Shown here one piece after another: positions 11,832 through 25,768 of a stretch of 64,000 nt of DNA. The notes under the pieces were generated by a model. It was not told the origin of the DNA. It saw only the letters and a list, made by a program, of their open reading frames with translations, and did no database searches. The translations under genes and the position numbers were made by a program. The DNA is from Paramecium tetraurelia. Taxonomy: Eukaryota > Ciliophora > Oligohymenophorea > Peniculida > Parameciidae. Position 1 is the first letter of the stretch. Each line of letters begins with the position of its first letter. The stretch lies in assembly GCF_000165425.1 (NCBI RefSeq), contig NW_001799629.1, positions 294,757-358,756 on the forward strand, read 5' to 3'.

Positions 11832-14230
11832 ATGGCGAACAACCTATAACTCATGATTTTTCTAAAAGACGAACTCATGAAAGTAACAATGTTAAATTAT
11901 ATCAAAGGTGATAAAGGAGACCACTAAGGTTTTCTTATGAAATTGGGTTATTCAGTATCTGATGATCCAAATTATTAAGAATATCAGAAGAAAAATAGGG
12001 GAAGCTCAAATTCAACAGATTTGTAATCAGGAAATAGACTGACAAGTCGCCAATCAAATAGTAACTCTGTTGCTACAAGAGTATAGAGTATAGAACTTAA
12101 TAACAATTACGAAAACTTGAACTGCCCAAGAACCAGTGTGTATAATCCAAGAACAATCAGAAAAACTTTTTAATCTGATAATTCTGATGGTGGACTCGAA
12201 AACTTCAGCGACCATTCACACCATATCAGCCTTGATAAAACTCCAAAACCTAACACAAGTGCCAGTTTCCCAAAAGAAAAGTCATCAATAATCCCAACCT
12301 TAATTCAATATAAATTTCAAAGGATTCGAAGATGTTTCTAAATGATTAAAGCCCTGTTACGAATGAAAAGTCTCTCCAAGTAATTTTTAGTTAAATAATC
12401 CTTAGCTAAAAGAAAACTTCTTGGTCGTTGAAGTAAGAGATTTTAAGAAGGAATCAGAAATCACTCAAATTTAATGAAAGTCTTACTATGATCAAGATTA
12501 AGTAATGGACATAAATGGTATTCTCAAAAATGATTTCTTTTATACAATAAAAAAGATTAGACAAGTGCAAATTAAACTTCATTGTAATTTATATAGTTAT
12601 CTTAATAGGACAATCCAGAGAGCATGACACAATTAGAGAAAGATTAGGCCATAATAGTTGTATCAAATATTTTCACTTTTGCTATGTCTAATCTAGTGAT
12701 TATGACATCATGCACTAATTTGATAAATGAATTATAAGTCATGATGTACCAAGAGTAATTCTATGATTACAGAAAACAATTTAGTAAATTTGTGAGTCAA
12801 AGAGCTAATTATATCAGTTCGGATTATTAAGTATTAACAGAATAAGAAAAATAAATCATTTTATCCGAATGTGTCATTATAAATAATCTGATCCCAAGCT
12901 TAGTAAAACTGACTGAAAGCTTGGATGTATTGAAATGCAATAAACCAAGCATTGAATTTTTAATTAGATCCTTAATTTCCTTAATTCAGTATTTTTTCAT
13001 ATAGAACTTTTCTAATTTTCCTAAAATTGCGATGAAAAAATAAAAAATTAATTTCTTTTAATATCAATTAGGCAAGATTGATACCTCTATGATAATTGTT
13101 TAAAATACTCAACTCAAGTCAGATGACATGATATTTGGTACTTACAACGAATAACAACTCAAAGATTTCATATCTAAAGAAAACTGGTCAGAGTCCAATA
13201 AAAGTAAAATGAACTAAGTAGCAAACAATTTAATCAGAATTTTCTGATTAAGGAAGGACTCAATATTTGTATATAACTTGATTATAACTTCAATTATCAT
13301 TGTATTCTATATCAATTATAAAATAATCTTCTTATAAATTCTTTATATTTATTGAAGAAAATGTGATAAATTGAAACTTTATTAATTGTAAATTAGTCTA
13401 CTTTATCATTCGCTATCAAAGTAATAAGGAACTAAACTAGCCATTCAAATTTTGTCTGGTTCTAACTTAAGATACATTCTATTGTCAATTTAAATTAAGT
13501 TGAAAGAAGGAGAGCAAGAAAATTAATCTAAACATTATCTTAAGTTTATACATAATCCAAGATGGTTATTAGAAGAATTCTTTAACTTGACAGTTTTTTT
13601 ATAAAATAATCATAACCACCAAATTTTCATCAAATAAATGGGTAAAGTTTAATTGTAGATGATTATTTGAATAATGTTACAAGAATTATAATCAATTTAT
13701 TAGATGAATATTAATTCTTCATTAAATATTACCTAAATTGAAGGAAATATTACATAACTATTTAAATTATTGTTTTTGTCTATATATTTATTTTAGGTGG
13801 TACATTTCTTACTCTAAATGATTTATTAAATTGATTAAATTAACTTTAAGAACTATAATAATCTTATATATTAAAAACAAAGGGCTAAACAGAAATTCAT
13901 ATTTATATGCAATCTCCATTATAATTCTGTCGTTATTTAGAGAATCTTAATTTTTCAACAGTTCTAAAGGTTTTATAAAATATAGAAGTTGAAAAGTGAA
14001 TTTAAAAATTTCTTTAATTGAATTATTGCCTTTAGATAGAGAAATAGAATCATTTAATATACTTAACAATTTTCGATAATAATTCAAGTTTGAATGTATG
14101 ATTTTACATTAAATTGTATAACATCTAGTTGAAATTATTGGATATTTTAAGAGTAAAATAGAATTAGAATGCAGTTCATGGTATCATTATGTTTGTGAAA
14201 TATAAATGGATTGGGTTTGCATTTTAGATT
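11832..14230 (+). CDS. Large gene of unknown function, exon structure unresolved
   Basis: A clean frame runs from ATG 11832 for about 180 codons: a short ordered start, then a Ser/Asn-rich disordered region, then a basic helical part (MIKALLRMKSLSKQFLVKQ). After a TGA near 12430 protein-like sequence continues in shifted frames to about 14230 (for example 12600-13230, 13370-13660, 13880-13990, 14030-14220). One junction near 12515-12552 can be an intron of 38 nt; others I could not solve, including in-frame TGAs near 13250 and 13670. The later part is helical with hydrophobic segments. Either an intron-rich live gene or a pseudogene. No family is recognised. It ends just before the Rpt5 start. 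Confidence 0.45.
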
Positions 14231-14335
14231 CAAGCAAATCGATACGATCTATTAATTCATATATTATATATATATCTAAAAGGGATTCTATTCAAAATTC
14301 TAAAATACATCAGTATTCTCATAATTTAAATTAAA

Positions 14336-15746
<1,411 letters not shown>

Positions 15747-15892
15747 ATTGTTTTTCAAAATATCAATATAAATATCTTAAATTTGCAATTTTTGTACTTT
15801 TTTAACTCAATTCCTTCTGTCTTACACACCTTGTTAAGCAGCATTTTTATATATAATATTTAATAAATATATATTTAAAAATATGGAGAAGC

Positions 15893-16196
15893 AATAAATC
15901 AGCAAATCATTTACCTACATTCCTACTGAGGAGAAACAGAAAGATCGGGAAAAATAATTGGATGTACATTAAAAATAACTCCTTCATCCCAAGCTTAAAT
16001 GGACAGCTATATTGTTAGCATTACTTTCAGTTATTCTATACTCAATTGGGTTAGTATAATTTACCACATTTAAAGAGCATTCATCCAAATCCACTTCGAA
16101 GAAGACTCTACAGCCCTTTATTTGATCGCCTCCATCTGTCTATTGCCTCTCACCTACTGCTTATTCAAAGTGTGTAAAAAGAAAGAAGATTTGTGA
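15893..16196 (+). CDS. Small membrane protein with two helices, TMEM230/TMEM134-like
   Basis: ATG 15893, TGA 16194-16196, with one 26-nt intron (about 16029-16054) that joins ...YSIG to AFIQIHFEED. About 91 residues: a charged Gln/Lys-rich cytosolic start, then two hydrophobic segments (TAILLALLSVILYSIGAFI and LYLIASICLLPLTYCLFKV) and a short basic tail. This size, the double helix and the proline in the second helix resemble the DUF872 family (TMEM230/TMEM134), endomembrane trafficking proteins. The match is from pattern only. Confidence 0.55.
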
Positions 16197-16751
16197 CTTA
16201 TCAATTTTACTTATTATTAATGATGTTCTTATATTCCAAACTACAAATATCATTTTATGGGCTTAACACAGCAAAATTTCAATTGATTCCAGAAAATTAA
16301 ACTGTAATTCACGCAATAATAACTAACATTATTATCATGAAGATATTAAATAATATTATTAAATTATATCATCAAATATATAAATTTAATTCCTCTGAAA
16401 AAAGATAGCCAATAACTATAAATACAATTAAATCCTACCTGTGCAGTCACATTTGAGATAAGCTTAATTAAAAATAATAGAATCTTCTTACCTTCTTATA
16501 ATTAATAAGTTACGACCTGAATAAAATAAAATATAAGCAAACCTAATGAGAATCTATCTATATATGTTAAATATACAATAAAAGATATAATTAAACATTC
16601 ATAAGTGTTTAAATCTTTTAGATTAAAATTTTTAGCTTATATTTTTTTAAGGTTATTTGCATCAAACATAATTATCTGTAGTAGTAATCAAATGATTAAT
16701 AACACATCCTTGAGTTCAATTTAATATAGTAGTGATTGTTAATAAAATTAT
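16197..16751. other. Intergenic, A/T-rich
   Basis: No gene is recognised between the small membrane protein and the tRNA. Confidence 0.5.
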
Positions 16752-16758
16752 AAAAAAA
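16752..16758 (-). terminator. Pol III terminator of the tRNA gene
   Basis: Seven T residues on the minus strand (A7 on the plus strand) two bases after the tRNA discriminator, the standard RNA polymerase III stop signal. Confidence 0.85.
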
Positions 16759-16759
16759 G

Positions 16760-16830
16760 TCTACCTAGGCGGAATCGAACCGCCATCCTAGGATCTACAG
16801 TCCTGTGCACTGCCATTGTGCTATAGGGAG
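16760..16830 (-). tRNA. tRNA-Tyr (anticodon GTA)
   Basis: The minus strand folds as a cloverleaf: acceptor CTCCCTA/TAGGTAG with one mismatch at 3:70, D stem GCAC/GTGC, anticodon loop CTGTAGA (anticodon GTA), T arm GGCGG-TTCGATT-CCGCC, discriminator A. C1:G72 and A73 are the known eukaryotic tyrosine identity elements. The core GGACTGTAGATCC matches nuclear tRNA-Tyr genes of other eukaryotes. There is no intron after position 37, which is unusual for a eukaryotic tRNA-Tyr. It is not one of the suppressor-type glutamine tRNAs (those have TTA or CTA anticodons). Confidence 0.9.
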
Positions 16831-17024
16831 ATATTAACATTAACAAGGACTTTAATCAGACTTTGTTTTTTTTGCTTTAATTTAAATAATAGTTTTAGTT
16901 CTTTTCAAGTTAAGAGATAATTTAACTCGAATTAGGTATTACTCTAGGGAATTAATAGATTATTTTTGATAATCAATTTTTGTAATTAGTATAATATAAT
17001 TTATAATCATATTTATTAAAAATT

Positions 17025-20000
17025 ATGAATAGAAGAATGTATGATTGTGGGTAATAATTAGCATTTAAAATCTTTTAGAATATGTTAGATGAGATTTGAA
17101 GACATAACAAGTTACTAGAATCACAAATAGAATGTAAATTTAGTTAATAATTCAAATTAGTTTTGTAATGGAACTAGTTTCAATGGTAATTTCAATGAGT
17201 AGTCAACGACTATGAATTTAGGGAAAAGTAAAGTAAATGTAATTTTAGGGTAGTAATAAGAAGCAAATTAATCATCTACGATGCTTTTAAATAATACAAC
17301 AGAACAATTGGAATTGAATGAGCAAGAATATAAAATATTGAGGAGTCGAATACTTGAAAGAGAAAACAATAGCAATATAAACATGAGTTAAATGATGAAT
17401 AATTCATTGACGTATTTGATATTCCGCATTCAATAGATATGACAAAGATCAATTGAGTCAGTTATAAGAATCAATGAATGCGTCAGTAAGAGTTGCACTC
17501 TTTGGGCAGGACTAAGAGAGAGAAATGATATTAAAGGAATTAAAGGATAGAACATGGAAAGAAAGAGAGTACCTCAAAGATCGAGATACAATAGACAGAG
17601 AAATAAAGAAGGCTAGGGATGCTTAGCGAGTACAAGAATTGAAATAGTTAGGTTCAGACAGAGATATCCTATTTGAGAGGTATGAAATATTAACAGTATA
17701 AAAGATATAACAATTTTATCGCATAGTGTAATGAAATCTTAAACAGTAAAAGTGGGTTATACAAGAAGGATAATTTAGATAGAGTGATTTAGTTAAATAA
17801 GATAAAGGAGTCAATAGAGTAGGATCGTATGAGAATAATGAGTAGTGTATTCAGCGATTTAATGAATTAAACGGGACATAGATCGAATGATGCTTCAAAG
17901 TATGCAGCACAATAGATATTATCCGATAATTCAGTTCAAGGTGCAGGTGCCAGTGATATTGCATAGCATTGGTAATTCCCTGATGATTAGAAAGTTGTTG
18001 AGTATGACCCTTAACAAATAAAATATGATTAAGATATGATTGAGAAGAATCTACAAGCAGCAACTCGATTATCTTAGGAGATTAAAATGCATATGGTTGG
18101 AATGGATCCTGCATTAAAACGATATGCAGAATCAAATGGTTATGGGAGTTTGGAGAGTATTTTTGCAGAGAAGAGTGAAGATTACAGTTCAATGACACCT
18201 GAACAAAAGAAATTAATAAATCTATTGGCTTAGGAGACTGATGCAAAAAGAGCGTTGGAAAGATTGCCTTATGGATTGGATTATTAGATCATGTAGAGTA
18301 AAGTGGATAAAATAACTTAAATGAGATTGGAATTGGAAAGAACTGTCTAAGAACAAAAGTATTATAAGATCAGGGAGAATTATGAGTAAACAGTGAAGGA
18401 TTCTGATTAAGAAAGGAAATAGAACATCAGAGATAGACTGTTGCATCAAATGGAATCATGGAGAGGAGAAAAGAAATACAATCCAACTGAGGGTTTGGTT
18501 ATTCATTGGGATTGGTGCTTAAATGTACCAAAAAAATATGATAGATGCCGATTGACATGGGGTATGTTCTTAAGAGGACAAACACTAAATAAGCCTTAGA
18601 TTGTTGAGGATCATATGTGTATTAGTGATGGATTTAGAGTTAATTATTGTATGTTCAATGAACATTAATATGTTTATGATGTGATACCAAATAAGGATAT
18701 AATTGTTGTAATTGAGTTGCAATGTTATTATCAAGAGGGTGGCAGAAAGAGATTAGATATATATGGTTGGACAGTCTTGGAAGTTTTTGATATTAATATG
18801 AATCTCATTAGGGGAAGGTTTAAACTACCATTTTATCCAACTGGAACCAATCCAAGTTAATTAGTTTCATCCGATAAGCCTTTGAAGAGTGTTTCAAATA
18901 CTCTGTTATTTTGCAGAATATCGTTCCCTTTTGATAATGAGTATTCGAAAATGGAACCATTGAATCCTAGCACTATGACCCAAGAATATTATATTACTGG
19001 AATTCACAGTAGAACAATCATCAAACACGATTATGATCATGTTCCATAAACAATTAGAAAGAGAGGGTATAATCCTTTAGCATTTGATGAGTTGTTCAAT
19101 CAAAAGAGAGAAATCGAACCTGAAGAGGTTGAGGTTGTGGAAGTAAAGGAACCTGAATGGTAAATGATGGAACTCGGAGAAAACAGAAGAGGACTTTACA
19201 TTAACATTCATGAATTGCTTAATTACTTTGTGAAAACTAAATCAAAAGTTAGATGTTTCTTAACTGATGTGAAGAGAGGAGTGTTAAAGGATGAAAAGGA
19301 TATACCTTGTTCATTTGAAACAGATCCATATGAAATGAATGAGTAACAATTAAAATCAGACTATTTCGGGGGACCTTTCGTATTCATCGAAGAAGAGTAT
19401 CAGTTCTTTGTTGATCTTGTCACATATGCTCATAATAATAGAGCATGGGATGATTTATATTTAATATTCTAAGTTTTCGATTATCCTCCAGAAAAAGTAG
19501 AATAGGAAGATGATAAGAAGGACAATAAGTCTGTGGTGTCTGAGTAATCAGTTACTGATGTTAAGCCTGTTGGTAAAAGATGGTATGCATTTAAGTTATT
19601 TGAGAATAACATACTTAAAATAGGCAGATTTTCAGAATTCATTTATGAACCACCTATTAAGAAACCTCCCTTTGATCCTTTCGAATGCAGAATCTCAAAT
19701 TCTTAAATAGATTTCAGTATCAACTTATTTGATTACAATATGGGCAATCTGAATGAATAAATGGAAAAATTTAAGCAATTGAGATAATTGAAGAGAAAGT
19801 AAAGAGGACATGGAAAACCTAAAATAAAGCCTAAGAAGGAGAAGAAAGAAAAATAAGTTGCTTATGATTGGTAGAATTTGCCATTGAGTGACAGACCATT
19901 TATTGAAAATATGAAATAGTAGTATTAAGATAGACCATTTGACAAAGGATTTGGAATAGATTTTTATATAGATTAAGCAAGATTCTTACCAGATAATGTG

Positions 20001-21618
20001 ACCGTGTGTAAGATCATTTTAACATTCATGAATACTAATTTAGAGAAGTTGTATCCTCCCAAATCTGTACTCCCTGACATTGCAGCAACCACCTATTCGC
20101 CTACATTTAATTACAAAAACGAATTGAGAAGTCCCCACTTTGATCCAACCACTATAGCATTCTTGACAATCCTAACTAAAGACAATACCTAAAAAGAAGT
20201 TAGAATAGTTGGATATTGTGCTATCAATTTGTTTTTATCCAAAGCCACCAAAATGTAACCAACCAATCCCTTGGAGAGAGATGTCGTCTTAATGAATGGT
20301 CTATATCAATTACCAATCCATTGCCAACATCCAGCTATGATAAAACCCTTCAATATGAATAGAGTCCAAAAACTTGATAGATTGCCTTGCTCAACTCTAC
20401 TTGTGCGTATTTTCCTAGCTCCCATGTCAGATGATGGATTCAAACCCTTGTCTATTAATGATTTTAGTTAAAAAGATTGGGAGGCCAAGAAAGTGTGGCA
20501 AAGAATGCCTCCATATGGTACTGGTCTGTACAATACTTAATTTTGTCCAATCAGGGAAACTGAAAAGCTGTTATACAATATCAGAGTGCAAAGAAAAGAC
20601 CCTAAACTAGTTGAAATTATGGAAAGGTTGTTGTCTATGGAGAACATCTAATAGACTATGACTGCTGCTCAATTTTTGTCCTGGCTAGATGGGGCATTGG
20701 TAAGAGATGCCTACACTGATCTCATCGAACTGACTTTCTTTGCCAAATATAAAGGATAAGTGGGATTCAAAGTAAGTTTGGATGGATTTCATAATGTGCC
20801 TGATACTGATCATCCATATGTGGCTATTTATTCGATTAATCCACCTGGAAGATTGTATCTATAACAGAATTAATAATAACAATAAAATGATATCAATTTA
20901 GCCAATGAAATTATCACTTGTACTTCATATAATTGGGAATCAGCATTGCAATCGCCATAATTCAATGAAGGGTATTTCAAATTTAAAGATATTCCATTTG
21001 ATAAAAATACTCATTTGGTATTTGATATTAGAAGAGTCAAATTTTCATAGAGGGGGACCAAGTCAATTGTGGAAAAGGTCGGATGGACAGTATTACCCAT
21101 TTTCACATAAAATGGATTTGTCAAAAGTGGAATCTATTAGGTGCCAGTGCTTGCTGGAGAAATTACTTTCAAGATAATAGAAGAATTCTAAAGAGGAGAA
21201 ATATGGGATTAAATAGACGAATTGACAAAATTAAAAAAGTAGCCACTTAAATATTTGGACAATATGTCAATCATTGTAAGATTATTGGATGGTCATAGAG
21301 AAGGTCACTTCTAAACTCCATTTGATCATTCAAGAATGATATACTCTTATATACCTAAAAATAGAATGTCTTCTTATGTATACAATGCAGGAGTAGATGC
21401 TAAATTGAAGACAGCTAAGAAATTGATATCAATTGCACCAAATAAATAATAATTAAATGAATTCAATGAAAAGATTTCCAATGCTTTGTATTAGGTAAAT
21501 ATCTATATTTTACATCTAGTCTTTGGGTCTCAAACCTCAAGATGCTGTGGCTGCCAAATTAGTACAAATTGAAAATCCAAATAATTAGACAAATTAAGAT
21601 GATTAATAAATATTATGA
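17025..21618 (+). CDS. Giant CCDC17-like protein: C2H2 finger, coiled coil, C2-like domains
   Basis: ATG 17025, TGA 21616-21618, about 1,490 residues. Introns: 28 nt near 17055, 25 nt near 17410 (GTATTTGA...CAATAG), 25 nt near 17680, and 25 nt near 21495. The start MNRRMYDCGICQMRFEDITS with a following His is a C2H2-type finger. Then come Asn/Gln-rich linker, coiled coil (about residues 130-480) and several beta-rich C2-like blocks, including GLVIHWDWCLNVPKKYDRC and VVIELQCYYQEGGRKRLDIYG, with a basic hinge in the middle. This order (finger, coiled coil, beta domains) matches metazoan CCDC17, linked to ciliated cells. That link is by architecture only. The reading frame between introns is continuous for over 3.7 kb. 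Confidence 0.75.
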
Positions 21619-21759
21619 TCAAAATTCATACTTTATTATAAATATAAGTTATATTTTGGTCAAATAGATAATTAATTAGTATCAATTTATTATAGGCAAC
21701 TTTATAATATTAGAAAATGATATTGTACAATTTTTAATTTAAATACAAAACTGATCATT

Positions 21760-22287
21760 TCAATTATTTGATTTTACTCTATTCTATTTCATGATTAGTT
21801 TTTCTTTATCCTCTAATTGTAGTCTGACCTTATTAAAATAAATATCAAGGAATCTTTAGTGAGCTTATTCAACAGATTTCTTTTGAGCAGTATAACAGGA
21901 TCTATCATATTAAAGGTTCTATTATTTTTCATCCAATTCAAATGAATCTATTAAGTTGTTTTAGCAATAAGAGTATTAGGATGGTTTTGTTTTATCCGAT
22001 GCTTCACTCGGACTTTGAGCCTACTTTTAAGCACACTTTTCAATTTTCTTAAATTGATATGATTATTTATTATTATTTCTCTTAATCACCTATTTCTTTT
22101 CAGAATTTTTGATAGTTCTTACAAACTCAAGTTCTGTTTAAATCTGTTTATCCGCAATTAATTTCTTTTTTATTACTCTTTATTATTCCACAATCTAAAT
22201 AGTCTCAATTTTGCAATCTTCCTCAAATTTGATAGGTTCTATAACTTGTATTTGTTATTTCTTTTATTATGAATATTTCAAGGACAT
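21760..22287 (-). CDS. Small basic protein, unknown
   Basis: Intronless frame of 176 codons from ATG 22287-22285 to TGA 21762-21760. The product is rich in Lys, Gln and Ser, with EFVRTIKNSEKKQVIKRNN in the middle and a helical C-terminal part containing AHQRFLDIYFNKVRLQLEDK. No membrane helix, signal peptide or known motif. The composition and the length without TGA support a real gene. Confidence 0.6.
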
Positions 22288-22487
22288 TATCACATTTTTA
22301 GGAATTGAAATAAGTTTTTAAAGGAATTCCATTAAATATTATATAATAATTTAAAGTGAAAATTTATTCTTAAATTCAATTTACGGTGTAATCATACTTT
22401 TAAGTAATCATTATACAATACCAATGAATAAAGTAATTAAATAATGAAAATAATTTATAAAAAACTACTTAAATTAATGCTATTATA

Positions 22488-23454
22488 TCATTTATCAATA
22501 TATTATGATTGCTGTTGTTTCTATTAACTAGATTATCTAGTAATTTTAGTTTTCTAACTAATTTGTGATTTTGTATCACTGATATTCTTTTCCGACTTAT
22601 TTATTTAAGAATCTGCTTCCTTGTAATTAGATCTCTTGATAATTTTATTGGGATTCTCTGTTATTATTCATAATATATTACCTTCCGGCTTTGGAATAGA
22701 TGGTACTTTGATGCCTATCACACCTTATGGGTAATTTTGGAGGAACTTTTCAATGCCTCCACTCAAGAGATATACATTCTCGAACCCTTTTTCAGCAAAG
22801 AGAGTGGCTGAAGGAATTCCATTCTTTTCATCAAAATGGTATATTATTATATGCTTGTCTTTTTAGTTTTTCTAATTAAATGATAAAACATACGAATCTA
22901 TGAATTTATTAAGTTAATTTGTCTTGTCTTAGGTTTGGAGCAGGGAAATTAACTGCCTCTTTAATATGATAAAGTTCAAATTCATCAGCATCTCGTAAGT
23001 CCAAAAGAAGAAATTCTGATTAATCTGTGATCCCCAATTATTCTGTAGCATAAGTAATTGCAGAGACTTGTGAGACTTCAGTAAATCTTGTCATTTAACT
23101 ATGTTGACTCTAAGTATCGAATTATTGTAATTGCTCTTAAGCTTATTGTTGTTAATCTGCTAACTTATAAATAGTCTCTTATTCTGTGTTTTCCTTTGAT
23201 AACATAAAAAGTATACGCTGATAAAGTTAAACACAGTCGAACACTTAATACGCTTAAATAATTCAGATCTTTTTTTTGCTATCTTGGCATTGCTTACTAC
23301 TTCAATGTCTCTTACAGTTGGCCCTGTATTTAAGGTTTGTTTGACATGATCATATTATTTGTTTTTGGGTACTTTTTTATCAAGGGGCTTGGGAATTCAA
23401 ATTCATAAATACATTTCCTTTTCCTTTAACATAACCTATTGGCAATTTGTCCAT
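22488..23454 (-). CDS. CEP41: CEP41-like centriolar/ciliary protein with rhodanese domain
   Basis: ATG 23454-23452, TGA 22490-22488. Several introns: 25 nt at the start (GTATTTATG...CCCAAG), about 41 nt after FKRIKCST, 22 nt in the rhodanese domain (GTATGTTT...AATTAG) and 24 nt after SIPKPE. The N-terminal part has the CEP41 signature RSELFKRI. The rhodanese part reads LLLDLRDADEFELYHIKEA, NFPAPN, HIIIYHFDE, ATLFAEKGFENVYLLSGGIE and FLQNYPQGVIG, lining up with human CEP41, which promotes tubulin glutamylation in cilia. The usual rhodanese Cys loop is replaced, as in CEP41, so sulfurtransfer is unlikely. A Ser/Lys/Gln tail follows. Confidence 0.85.
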
Positions 23455-23575
23455 ATTAATTAATTCAAATATTCTGTTAACTAATATATTAAATTTAACG
23501 AAAACATAATAGTGAATTTTAAGAATAATTGCAGTGATTATTAATATAAAAAAGCAAAAATAGATTGAATAGATA

Positions 23576-25768
23576 TCATTAATACTTTTTGAGTATTTAA
23601 ATTAACTATGATTCTTTGATTGGTTTAACTAAAAAGTCTGCCATTCCAGAATTTATACACTTTTCATATTCTTATTGATCCGTATAACCACTACAACCAA
23701 TTATTATCTAATTTGGAAAGCTTTTTAATATAATTTTGGTAGTTTATTAACCATTCATTTAAGGCATTTCAATATCCATGAAAACAATTTTATAGCCTGA
23801 ACAAGTGCTGCAACATTTTTTATTCTATATTTTTTTAATGGATTCGCTCCCAGACAAGGCTTAATCAACATCAAATTCACTTGTAAACAAGTACTTTTTA
23901 TTTTTATACAATTCCTATAATATTCCTTTAAATGCAAAAGTATTAAAACAATCATCATCAACAATCAAATAATGAAGACAAATTTATTGAGTAGATAAAT
24001 CCTCCTTCGTGTTTGAAGGTATTTTTTAAAAACTATTAATTTCATCAACTTCCTAAGGCTACAATGAAATTTCAGGTATCCTAAAACTAGAGACTTTCTT
24101 TTTGAAAAAGTCATCGATCAATAAATCAAAATAGAAATGGCAATAATGATTATTCTTTTCGTTTTTTGAATCTATATTCAGTCCAGCAGATCCAATATTT
24201 TAAACAATCTAATTACTTATAACCAAACCCAATCCAACTCCTTGTTAATTGAGTTTTCTACTTTCTTCAGAATTAACTTTGGAGAATGCCTTAAACAAAT
24301 TCAATTGATCTTCTTCTGATATCCCAATTCCTTCGTCTCTTACTCCAATTCTCAAATTCTTCGATTTTACCATCTCAAGCATTATTTTAATTTTACCACT
24401 TTATGTAAATTTAAAGGCATTACTCAGTAGATTAACGATTATTTGTTTAAGTCTGTTCCTATCCTAAAATATAAATTATGGAAGGGAAGAACTGTAATTG
24501 GTAGACAATTGAACCTATCTCAACTTAGCTTTTAATTCGAACATTTTTTAGCATTCTTCAATTAAAGTTGATAAATTAAATGGTACTTTCTCCACTTTGA
24601 ATTTACCGTTTTTAATTTAAGCCAAATCAAGCAGATCATTGGATAAATTTAAAATATAGTTTGAGTTATCTAAGGCTATTTGTAATTGTTCATTTATCTA
24701 AGGGTTGTTCTTAATTTGGGTTTATTTGAGTACTTATTCTAGCATTTAGATAATACAATTCAAAGGAGAACGGTATTCATGACTGACAAATGAAAGCATT
24801 TTTGACTTTTGTTTATCATATTCTTTTAGGTATCTAATTTTTTGTCTATGAGTTACATCTCTACAGATAATGATGATATTTTAATTTTTACTTAAAGTCA
24901 ATGTTAGTTCAAGCAGTTAATTATTATCTGCATTAATATAGGTTTGAGATACTTGTATTTATTGATTTGTAAAAACAGTTTATCTTAAATTTAATTGTGT
25001 TTAAACAACTATACAATCTTAATTTTTTTATTTTAATAACATGTCAATAATATATTTTATTTTGTACTTCTGACTCTTTTCTTAACCCTAAGACACATCT
25101 AAACTAAGATTTCTCTATTGTAAATAAGTTTAATCTTTGATTTCAGTCGTTTATTTGAAAAGATACAAAGAGGGTTACCTTTAAATCTGTGAAACAAATA
25201 ATAAGTCATCGTTTGCTTCTCCGTTAACTAATTAAAATGTATTCAAACTATCAATAAATTGAAGCACTTCTTGTTCAGACTCTCTATTGAATAGTGTTTT
25301 TGTGGCCTGGTTTAAATATTTGATAATATATGGAAAATTGGAAGAATTAGAGTCTGGAACTAGTAAAATTACTCCTTCTTTTAATAATTCTAAACATTGA
25401 ATAGTGGAATCAGAAATACCATTATCGGCCAAAGCTGATGTATCTCGTATACCTGCAGAATTGGGGTTTTGATCTAAATCAAATTATGAGACACCCCTCT
25501 TTGAATTCAACATTTCTTATTTATTAGTATTAGTAATTTCAGTTAAAATTGATGTAATTTGAGACGGCTTTTATTTCATCAATGAAGAGTTGAAGTAGAT
25601 TGATATCATTAAAGATATCAATAATTGTGGCTATTCTCTATCAAATTCAATTCTCACATATGAGTAAACCAGCAAAAATATTGAGATTATTGCTTATAAT
25701 GCCAATAATTGAGATTACAAACGCAACTTAAACTCTAAATACAGGTCTTTTATTAAGATTTAAGCCAT
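23576..25768 (-). CDS. Membrane hybrid histidine kinase with receiver domain
   Basis: ATG 25768-25766, TGA 23578-23576. Two membrane helices near the start (LLALQAIISIFLLVYSYVRI and LLISLMISIYF), then a PAS-like region (STIQCLELLKEGVILLV), a second sensor region, the H-box MLSFVSHEYRSPLN with the phospho-accepting His (near 24780), an ATPase domain with the G1 region GIGISEEDQ and the G2 box GVGLGLVIS, and a C-terminal receiver ending GMADFLVKPI with its conserved Lys. So sensing, autophosphorylation and phosphotransfer to Asp are in one chain. The receiver half uses short exons whose joins I did not all trace. Hybrid kinases are known in ciliates and other protists but absent from animals. 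Confidence 0.85.
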
